A stretch of 12,661 nt of DNA from Candidatus Limnocylindrales bacterium (GTDB taxonomy: Bacteria > Chloroflexota > Limnocylindria > Limnocylindrales > CSP1-4): the NCBI GenBank assembly GCA_031292335.1, contig JARLHH010000217.1:1-12661 (forward strand), in the 5' to 3' direction. The notes under the pieces are model-generated. The model searched no databases. It saw nothing but the letters and a program-made list of their open reading frames with translations, and was not told the origin of the DNA. The number at the start of each line of letters is the position of its first letter. Position 1 is the first letter of the stretch. The position numbers and the translations under genes were made by a program. Positions 6,751 to 12,661 of the stretch are shown here, one piece after another.

Positions 6751-6790
6751 CGCAACGGGCGAGCCGACATCGTGCGGCTGGCCCGTTGCG
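6751..6790 (+). terminator. Large hairpin after ftsH
   Basis: CGCAACGGGC (6751-6760) pairs perfectly with GCCCGTTGCG (6781-6790). After one G-G mismatch, AGCCG (6762-6766) pairs with CGGCT (6775-6779), leaving an 8-nt loop. It starts 18 nt after the ftsH stop. Only ATTCT follows, not a T-run, so it is a terminator-like or mRNA-protecting structure. Confidence 0.45.
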
Positions 6791-6892
6791 ATTCTGCGCC
6801 CGGGGGCAGACGTCCGGGGGATCCACGTCCGTGAACCGGGCCGAGCGCCCGGAGGTCCGTTGAGCACGCGGGGCGCGGGGCGTCCCTGCAAT

Positions 6893-6896
6893 GGAG
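6893..6896 (+). promoter_or_regulatory. Shine-Dalgarno of the M20 peptidase gene
   Basis: GGAG lies 7 nt before ATG 6904, the best-placed start in this frame. No clear promoter was seen in 6791-6892, so how the gene is transcribed is open. Confidence 0.5.
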
Positions 6897-6903
6897 TCGC
6901 GTC

Positions 6904-8316
<1,413 letters not shown>

Positions 8317-8334
8317 CGTCCGGCGTCGGGCGAA

Positions 8335-8350
8335 TCGCGGCGTACCGCGA
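8335..8350 (+). terminator. Small hairpin after the M20 peptidase gene
   Basis: TCGCGG-CGTA-CCGCGA forms a 6-bp stem with a tetraloop, 18 nt after the stop. No T-run follows. It is a weak terminator candidate. Confidence 0.3.
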
Positions 8351-8381
8351 CGTCCGGTGGGGTGATCTCGGTGCGGCCGGG

Positions 8382-8390
8382 TGCTACGAT
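8382..8390 (+). promoter_or_regulatory. Extended -10 promoter of the DnaB-like ATPase gene
   Basis: TGC-TACGAT is a TGn-extended -10. A weak GTGATC (3/6) lies 17 nt upstream in the -35 position. Transcription would start near 8397, about 48 nt before the GTG start. Confidence 0.45.
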
Positions 8391-8444
8391 GGCCGGACGG
8401 GGACGATCCCGTTGCCTCCGCATGCGAGGGGAGCGAGAGACCGC

Positions 8445-9527
8445 GTGAGCACCGAAATGGAGCGCCCTGCCACCCGTGAGCCCAAGGCCGAGTGGCGTCT
8501 CGATTCGTCGACCGGAAGCCTCGTCCCGCGCTCGGCGCTCGACGTGATGGTTGACCTCAACGACCGGATCTCCAGCGGGGCCCTGGCCGACTACCAGGCC
8601 GTCCCGCTCGGCTTCACGCCACTCGACAAGACGATCGGCGGCGGCCTGCGGCCTGGTGAGCTCCTGCTCATCGGCGGTGCCCAGGGAACCGGCAAGACGA
8701 CGATGGCCCTCCAGATGGCCCGCAACGTCGCGTCGGGCGGACAGGCCAACGTCCTGTACATCTGCTTCGAGCACGAGGAGCATTACCTGCTCAACCGCAT
8801 GATCGCGATGGAGTCGGCGCTCGCGCACCTTCCCCACAAGACGGGCGCGATCAAGATCCAGGACGTGCGGCGCGAGATCCTCGGCTCGTGGGTGGCCGAG
8901 GGCCAGGGCGGTCCGGTGCTCGCCTCCAACCCGCGCTTGCGGCCCAGCCTGGATCGGATCGGGCGGTACGGCCAGAACCTGTTCCTGATGCGGGGCACGC
9001 AGACCGCGAGCACGATCGACAACATCCGGCTGCTGGTCCAGCAGCACCGGGCCCTGTCCGGGGATCGCCAGCTCCTCGTGGTGGTGGACTACCTCCAGAA
9101 GGTCCCGCAGTACCCGGAGCCCAGCTCGGAGACCGAGAAGGTCACCTTCGTCGTCAACGGCCTCAAGGACATCGCGCTCGCCGAGCAGGTCGGCATGATC
9201 GCGATCGTGGCGGCCGACAAGGAGGGCCTCAAGGCCGCCCGGCTCCGCAACCACCACCTGCGCGGATCATCGGCGATCAACTACGAGGCCGACATCATCC
9301 TGATCATCAACGAGAAGTACCAGATCGTGGCCAAGGTGAACATCGAGTTCAACCCCTACCAGGCCCAGCGCTTCCGCGACTGGGTCGTGATCACGGTCGA
9401 GAAGAACCGCGGCGGCCAGGACAACGTCGATCTCGAGTTCGAGAAGCACTTCGAGTTCTCGTGCTTCGATCCGAACGGGCGCACCGTCCAGGAGAAGCTC
9501 ATCGAGGAGCGCCTCTACAACGACTGA
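8445..9527 (+). CDS. Stand-alone DnaB C-terminal-type (RecA-fold) ATPase
   Basis: This is a 360-residue protein. The opening VPLGFTPLDKTIGGGLRPGEL is the standard entry to a DnaB/RadA/KaiC-type core. Walker A is GGAQGTGKTT (77-86), Walker B is LLVVVDYLQKV (D215), and the later segments RGSSAINYEADIILIIN and VITVEKNRGGQDNVDLEFE match the C-terminal part of DnaB helicases. The DnaB N-terminal dimerisation/primase-binding domain is absent: only about 45 residues precede the core. It is therefore a DnaB paralogue or a separate ATPase, not an ordinary replicative helicase, and its role is unknown. A GTG start at 8445 follows AGGGGAG (8427-8433, spacing 11) and GAGAGA closer in. An ATG four codons later is an alternative. 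A repeat cluster begins immediately after the stop. Confidence 0.85.
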   Translation: MSTEMERPATREPKAEWRLDSSTGSLVPRSALDVMVDLNDRISSGALADYQAVPLGFTPLDKTIGGGLRPGELLLIGGAQGTGKTTMALQMARNVASGGQANVLYICFEHEEHYLLNRMIAMESALAHLPHKTGAIKIQDVRREILGSWVAEGQGGPVLASNPRLRPSLDRIGRYGQNLFLMRGTQTASTIDNIRLLVQQHRALSGDRQLLVVVDYLQKVPQYPEPSSETEKVTFVVNGLKDIALAEQVGMIAIVAADKEGLKAARLRNHHLRGSSAINYEADIILIINEKYQIVAKVNIEFNPYQAQRFRDWVVITVEKNRGGQDNVDLEFEKHFEFSCFDPNGRTVQEKLIEERLYND

Positions 9528-9646
9528 CCGACGGCTGATGCGGCGCCATCGCCGCGTTGTCGCCAGCGCTCCTCGCTCACGCACGTCGGAGTGCGCTCGC
9601 TGCGGTGCTCGGCTCCGCCTTGCGCTGGCGCCGCCTGAGCCGTCGG
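9528..9646. repeat. 119-bp foldback (MITE/REP-like) element with imperfect terminal inverted repeats
   Basis: The left end 9528-9547 and the right end 9627-9646 are reverse complements at 18 of 20 positions. Inside, CGCCAGCGC (9561-9569) pairs with GCGCTGGCG (9622-9630), and CGCAC/GTGCG (9580-9584/9591-9595) makes a small hairpin. The element begins at the base after the stop of the ATPase gene. It has no coding capacity. It could be a non-autonomous mobile element, a dispersed REP-type repeat, or a large terminator. Confidence 0.55.
9533..9562 (+). repeat. 30-bp direct repeat, copy 1
   Basis: This copy is identical over 30 bases to 9652-9681 and begins GGCTGATGCGG. It overlaps the left arm of the foldback element. 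Confidence 0.8.
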
Positions 9647-9695
9647 TCGCAGGCTGATGCGGCGCCATCGCCGCGTTGTCGGTCGCAGGCTGATG
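9642..9695 (+). repeat. 36-nt period tandem repeat, about 1.5 units
   Basis: The 18 bases at 9642-9659 (GTCGGTCGCAGGCTGATG) recur exactly at 9678-9695. This gives a 36-nt unit repeated one and a half times. It overlaps direct-repeat copy 2. Confidence 0.75.
9652..9681 (+). repeat. 30-bp direct repeat, copy 2
   Basis: This is an exact copy of 9533-9562, 119 bases downstream. That offset equals the length of the foldback element, so the left arm appears again right after the right arm. Confidence 0.8.
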
Positions 9696-9719
9696 TGCTG
9701 CCTTCCAGGCCCGTCGCGC

Positions 9720-9725
9720 TATCCT
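9720..9725 (+). promoter_or_regulatory. -10 element of the pyrophosphatase gene (leaderless)
   Basis: TATCCT (4/6, with T, A and final T kept) ends 7 nt before ATG 9733. There is no Shine-Dalgarno, so the transcript probably starts at the ATG. The -35 region is not convincing. Confidence 0.45.
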
Positions 9726-9732
9726 GCTGCGC

Positions 9733-10251
9733 ATGACCGCCAAGCATCGCGCCGACTTCCCGGGCACCGTCGACATCGTGGTGGAGATCCCGCGCGGGAG
9801 TCGCAACAAGTACGAGTATGACGAGGAGACCGGCGTCTTCCGGCTGGATCGAATCCTGTCCTCCGCCGTCTTCTACAACTTCGACTACGGATTCATCGAG
9901 GAGACGCGCGCGGCCGACGGTGACCACACCGACGCGCTCCTGATCATCGACGAGCCCACCTTCACCGGCTGCCATGTCTGGGGCCGGCCGATCGGCGGGC
10001 TGGAGATGAGCGACGAGAACGGCTTCGACTTCAAGGTCCTGTGCGTCGCGCTCGGCGATCCCCACCAGGCGCACATCACCCGGCTCGCGCAGGTGCGACC
10101 GCACCGGCTGGTCGAGATCGAGCACTTCTTCCAGACCTACAAGCTCCTCGAGAAGAAGACCACGGAGGTGCTCGGCTGGCGCGAGCGTGACCGCGCCCTC
10201 GAGGTGTTGCGCGAGGACCGCGCCACCTGGGGTCGCGAGCAGGCGCGATGA
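9733..10251 (+). CDS. ppa: Soluble family I inorganic pyrophosphatase
   Basis: This is a 172-residue cytosolic enzyme that hydrolyses pyrophosphate to phosphate and drives biosynthetic reactions. Active-site residues expected in the family are present: E18 in VEIPRG, K26 and E28 in RNKYEY, R40, Y52 in DYGFIEET, the metal-binding D62/D64/D67, D94/E95/D99/K101 in DENGFDFK, and Y136/K137 in TYKLLE. The usual signature DGDPxD is DGDHTD here, so two normally conserved positions between the aspartates differ. The length is typical. ATG 9733 is set by the adjacent -10, because no ribosome site exists. The last bases overlap the start of thpR (ATGA), so the two are co-translated. The strong similarity to actinobacterial-type Ppa makes the family secure. 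Confidence 0.94.
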   Translation: MTAKHRADFPGTVDIVVEIPRGSRNKYEYDEETGVFRLDRILSSAVFYNFDYGFIEETRAADGDHTDALLIIDEPTFTGCHVWGRPIGGLEMSDENGFDFKVLCVALGDPHQAHITRLAQVRPHRLVEIEHFFQTYKLLEKKTTEVLGWRERDRALEVLREDRATWGREQAR

Positions 10252-10928
10252 GCCGGGGCGGGCCGGAGCGCTGGGTCCGCCCGCTCGCCCCGGGCGAGCG
10301 GCGCCTCTTCATCGCGGTCCCGCTGGGCGAGGACGCGCGCATGGCGGTGGCCCGCCTGATGGGCGGGCTCGGGGCACCCGCCGAGGGGGGTCGCAGCCCG
10401 GATCCCGCCGCGCCACCGGCCGCCCGACTGCGCTGGGTGCGATCGGCCAACCTGCACCTCACGCTCCGGTTCCTCGGGGCGACGCCGGCTGCCGCACTCC
10501 CCGCCCTCGAGGGTGCGATCGGCCGGACCGCGGCAGGCAGCGCCCCGTTCGAGGCGCGCCTGGCGGGTGCCGGCGCCTTCCCGTCGCCGTCGCGTCCGCG
10601 GGCCGTCTTCCTTCGCATGACGGACGGCGCGGTCGCCCTCGGGACGCTCGCGGACGCCCTTGCGGCCGAGCTCGCCGCCGCCGGCTGGCCGCCGGGGGAG
10701 CGTCCGTTCGAAGCCCACCTCACGCTCGCGCGCTCCGACGGCGTGCCGGGAGCCTCGCAGGCGGTCGCCGCGCTCTCTGCCGCGGCCGACTCCCTCGAGG
10801 CCGCCTGGACCGTGGACCGGATCGTGCTCTTCGAGAGCCTCCTCGGTGGAGGTCCGGCCCGCTACGTGGCCCTTCACAGTGCGTTCCTGGGCGAGCGCAC
10901 CTTGCAGGACCCGGCCGCCGCGTTGTAG
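10248..10928 (+). CDS. thpR: RNA 2',3'-cyclic phosphodiesterase (2'-5' RNA ligase family) ThpR
   Basis: This is a 226-residue member of the 2H phosphoesterase superfamily. The two catalytic HxTx motifs are HLTL at 70-73 (followed by RFLG) and HLTL at 157-160 (followed by ARSDG). They sit in the duplicated half-domain arrangement, and LFIAVPL near residue 24 is the usual first strand. The family opens 2',3'-cyclic phosphates on RNA ends and can join 2'-5' linkages in vitro. The protein is longer than the usual 180-190 residues, because of a 15-residue N-terminal lead and an alanine/proline/glycine-rich insertion (about 45-62) before the first motif. The ATG overlaps the ppa stop by 4 nt, and no separate ribosome site is needed. 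Confidence 0.9.
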   Translation: MSRGGPERWVRPLAPGERRLFIAVPLGEDARMAVARLMGGLGAPAEGGRSPDPAAPPAARLRWVRSANLHLTLRFLGATPAAALPALEGAIGRTAAGSAPFEARLAGAGAFPSPSRPRAVFLRMTDGAVALGTLADALAAELAAAGWPPGERPFEAHLTLARSDGVPGASQAVAALSAAADSLEAAWTVDRIVLFESLLGGGPARYVALHSAFLGERTLQDPAAAL

Positions 10929-10948
10929 CCTCGTGGCCCCGCCCGGCG

Positions 10949-10962
10949 ACGGGTGAGCCCGT
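10949..10962 (+). other. Short stem-loop between thpR and trpB2
   Basis: ACGGG-TGAG-CCCGT is a 5-bp stem with a tetraloop in the 73-nt gap. It is too small to call a terminator, and no clear promoter was seen here, so trpB2 may be read from the ppa promoter. Confidence 0.25.
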
Positions 10963-10988
10963 ACCGATCCACCCTCAGCGAGAGCCCC

Positions 10989-10994
10989 AGGAGA
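10989..10994 (+). promoter_or_regulatory. Shine-Dalgarno of trpB2
   Basis: AGGAGA lies 7 nt before ATG 11002 and fixes the start. Confidence 0.7.
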
Positions 10995-11001
10995 ACCGCG
11001 C

Positions 11002-12366
11002 ATGCCGCACGACCGAATCAAGTACGTGCTCGACGAGGAGCTGATCCCGCGCGCCTGGTACAACGTGGTCGCGGATCTCCCGTCGCCGCCGCCGCCCGCG
11101 CTCCACCCGGGGACCCTGCAGCCGCTGGGACCGGACGACCTCGCCCCGCTCTTTCCGATGGCCCTGATCGCGCAGGAGGTGAGCACGCACCGCGAGGTGG
11201 AGATCCCCGGTCCGGTGCGGGACGCCTATCGCCTCTACCGTCCGAGCCCGCTCTTTCGTGCGCGGCGGCTGGAGAAGGTCCTGGACACGCCCGCCCACAT
11301 CTACTACAAGTACGAGGGCCTCAGCCCGGCCGGCAGCCACAAGCCCAACACGGCGATCCCGCAGGCGTTCTACAACGCCGAGGCGGGCGTGAAGCGCCTG
11401 GCGACCGAGACGGGGGCCGGCCAGTGGGGGACCGCGCTCGCGATCGCCGGGGCGCTGTTCGGCCTCGAGGTCAAGGTCTACATGGTCCGCGCCAGCTACG
11501 ACCAGAAGCCCTACCGCCGGATGCTGATGGAGACGTACGGCGCCACGGTCGTGGCGAGCCCGTCGCCGACGACAGGCTACGGACGGGCCGTGCTGGAGGT
11601 GACGCCGGACAGCCCCGGATCACTCGGGATGGCGATCAGCGAGGCGGTCGAGGACGCCGCGACCCGCGACGACACGAAGTACTCGCTCGGGTCCGTGCTC
11701 AACCACGTGCTGCTCCACCAGACGGTGATCGGCCAGGAGGCGATCCTCCAGATGGAGATGGCAGGCGAGGAGCCGGACGTCGTGATCGCCTGCACCGGGG
11801 GCGGGTCGAACTTCGCCGGCCTCGCCTTCCCGTTCGTGGGCCGGATGCTCCGCGGCGAGGGTTCGTATCGCGTGATCGCCGCGGAGCCGGCTGCCGCCCC
11901 ATCCCTGACCCGGGGCGTCTTCGCGTACGACTTCGGGGACACGGCGCACCTGACCCCGCTCGTCAAGATGCACACCCTGGGCAGCGAGTTCATCCCCGAG
12001 CCGATCCACGCCGGCGGCCTGCGCTACCACGGGATGGCGCCGCTCGTGAGCTATCTCAAGGAGCTGGGCCTGATCGAGGCCCGCGCGGTGCACCAGAACG
12101 GGACCTTCGCTGCCGGGGTCCAGTTCGCCCGCAGCGAGGGGATCCTCCCGGCCCCGGAGTCGAACCACGCGATCCGTGTCGCCGTGGACGAGGCGCTCCG
12201 GGCGAAGGAGGAGGGCGTCGCCCGGGTCATCCTCTTCAACCTGTCGGGTCATGGGCACTTCGACCTGACCGCGTACGAGCGGTACCTGGCGGGGGCGCTG
12301 GAGGACTTCGAGTACCCGACCGAGCGGGTCGCGCACGCGCTGGCGGCGCTCCCGGTCGTCGGCTGA
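11002..12366 (+). CDS. trpB: TrpB2-type tryptophan synthase beta chain (TrpB-like PLP enzyme)
   Basis: This is a 454-residue fold-type II PLP enzyme that condenses indole with serine to tryptophan. The PLP lysine is K114 in GSHKPNTA. The catalytic glutamate loop is ETGAGQWG (136-143); GAGQW in place of the GAGQH of TrpB1 marks the TrpB2 subgroup. The phosphate-binding glycine loop is CTGGGSN (264-270). The N-terminus MPHDRIKYVLDEELIPRAWY is also typical of TrpB2. TrpB2 proteins usually lack tight TrpA pairing and are thought to salvage free indole, and some use other serine derivatives. No trpA or other trp gene is beside it here. It follows ppa-thpR on the same strand with a 73-nt gap. Confidence 0.94.
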   Translation: MPHDRIKYVLDEELIPRAWYNVVADLPSPPPPALHPGTLQPLGPDDLAPLFPMALIAQEVSTHREVEIPGPVRDAYRLYRPSPLFRARRLEKVLDTPAHIYYKYEGLSPAGSHKPNTAIPQAFYNAEAGVKRLATETGAGQWGTALAIAGALFGLEVKVYMVRASYDQKPYRRMLMETYGATVVASPSPTTGYGRAVLEVTPDSPGSLGMAISEAVEDAATRDDTKYSLGSVLNHVLLHQTVIGQEAILQMEMAGEEPDVVIACTGGGSNFAGLAFPFVGRMLRGEGSYRVIAAEPAAAPSLTRGVFAYDFGDTAHLTPLVKMHTLGSEFIPEPIHAGGLRYHGMAPLVSYLKELGLIEARAVHQNGTFAAGVQFARSEGILPAPESNHAIRVAVDEALRAKEEGVARVILFNLSGHGHFDLTAYERYLAGALEDFEYPTERVAHALAALPVVG

Positions 12367-12410
12367 TGTCGCGCCGGGGTGCCGTCGGCACGGCGTCCCG
12401 GCGCGCAGCG

Positions 12411-12416
12411 TAGGAT
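12411..12416 (+). promoter_or_regulatory. -10 element of the zinc-ribbon gene (leaderless)
   Basis: TAGGAT ends 7 nt before ATG 12424, the same geometry as the pyrophosphatase gene and within 1 nt of the FtsB-like gene. There is no Shine-Dalgarno. TCGGCA (12385-12390) is a -35-like match, but its 20-nt spacing is too long to trust. Confidence 0.4.
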
Positions 12417-12423
12417 TCGGGGC

Positions 12424-12661
12424 ATGCCCCGACTCGCCTGTTGGTCATGCGGCCTGAACATCTACGCGACCTCGCCGCTGGAGTCGCTGTTCGCGGAGGA
12501 ACGGCGCTGCCCCCGCTGCGGTGTGCTGATGAACCCGGAGCGTCGCGACGCCCCCCGCCGGTCCCAGGTCCGCCGGCAGAACCCGCCCGACGATCCCGGG
12601 CCGCCGCCGGAGGGCGAGCGCCGGGTTGCCGAGCGGCGCGCCGGCGACCGCCGGCGCGCCC
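12424..12661 (+). CDS. Small zinc-ribbon protein with arginine-rich tail (cut by window edge)
   Basis: The frame is open from ATG 12424 to the end of the window (79 codons visible, no stop). Two CxxC knuckles, CWSC (C6, C9) and CPRC (C29, C32), are separated by about 20 residues and form a zinc ribbon. A charged, arginine- and proline-rich low-complexity tail follows, with repeated RR pairs and the segment RRQNPPDDPGPP. I recall similar short proteins from Chloroflexota-type genomes but cannot assign a function. Nucleic-acid binding is possible from the basic tail. It is downstream of trpB2 by 57 nt with its own promoter-like hexamer. Confidence 0.7.
   Translation, partial: MPRLACWSCGLNIYATSPLESLFAEERRCPRCGVLMNPERRDAPRRSQVRRQNPPDDPGPPPEGERRVAERRAGDRRRA

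Noticed and set aside
9528..9732. CRISPR array
   Set aside because: The repeats occur only twice, with irregular spacing (119 and 36 nt), and part of the region folds as one element. No cas genes are near.
10953..12413. 486-codon plus-strand frame overlapping trpB2
   Set aside because: It is a frame-shifted reading of trpB2 with low-complexity arginine/glycine composition. TrpB2 has the catalytic motifs and a ribosome site.

Overview
The window is high-GC bacterial chromosomal DNA, densely coded. It carries mostly housekeeping and DNA-maintenance genes, plus one tRNA. I see no phage, plasmid, transposase or CRISPR signal. The gene content suggests Chloroflexota (Limnocylindria-like) or a deep Actinomycetota-like lineage: a stand-alone DnaB-type ATPase, a TrpB2-type tryptophan synthase beta chain, a small two-CxxC protein with an arginine-rich tail, and several genes that look leaderless. 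This placement is an inference from gene style, not a phylogeny.

Layout, left to right. On the minus strand, a DEAD/DEAH-type helicase with a C-terminal four-cysteine (DUF1998/MZB) domain (224-2638) is followed with a 4-nt overlap by the start of a second gene (1-227). That gene is cut by the window edge and looks like the N-terminus of an MrfB/YprB-type exonuclease, so together they resemble the mrfAB (yprAB) mitomycin-lesion repair pair. Divergently, a small membrane protein of the FtsB/DivIC type (2795-3295) is read from a strong promoter whose spacer is a perfect 16-bp palindrome. Next come tRNA-Met(CAT) (3362-3437), a convergent SAM-dependent methyltransferase on the minus strand (3508-4611), and the membrane protease FtsH (4822-6732). 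These are followed by an M20-family metallopeptidase (6904-8316) and a stand-alone DnaB C-terminal-type RecA-fold ATPase (8445-9527).

A repeat-rich gap (9528-9732) then holds a 119-bp foldback element and partial direct copies of its left arm. After it, inorganic pyrophosphatase (9733-10251) and the RNA 2',3'-cyclic phosphodiesterase ThpR (10248-10928) overlap by ATGA. TrpB2 (11002-12366) follows, and a zinc-ribbon protein (12424 to the edge) runs off the right end.

No gene-free stretch exceeds about 210 bases. The main gaps are 2639-2794 (divergent promoters, two dyads, a LexA-like box), 4612-4821 (divergent promoters), 6733-6903 (a large hairpin), 8317-8444 (a small hairpin and a promoter) and 9528-9732 (repeats). 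Three genes (FtsB-like, pyrophosphatase, zinc ribbon) have a -10-like hexamer 6-7 nt before the ATG and no Shine-Dalgarno, so they are probably leaderless. FtsH, the peptidase, the helicase and TrpB2 have recognisable ribosome sites.

I found no clearly new multi-gene system. The items most worth a second look are the palindrome-controlled promoter at 2760-2788, the mrfAB-like operon with a LexA-like box, the stand-alone DnaB-type ATPase, and the foldback/direct-repeat cluster.
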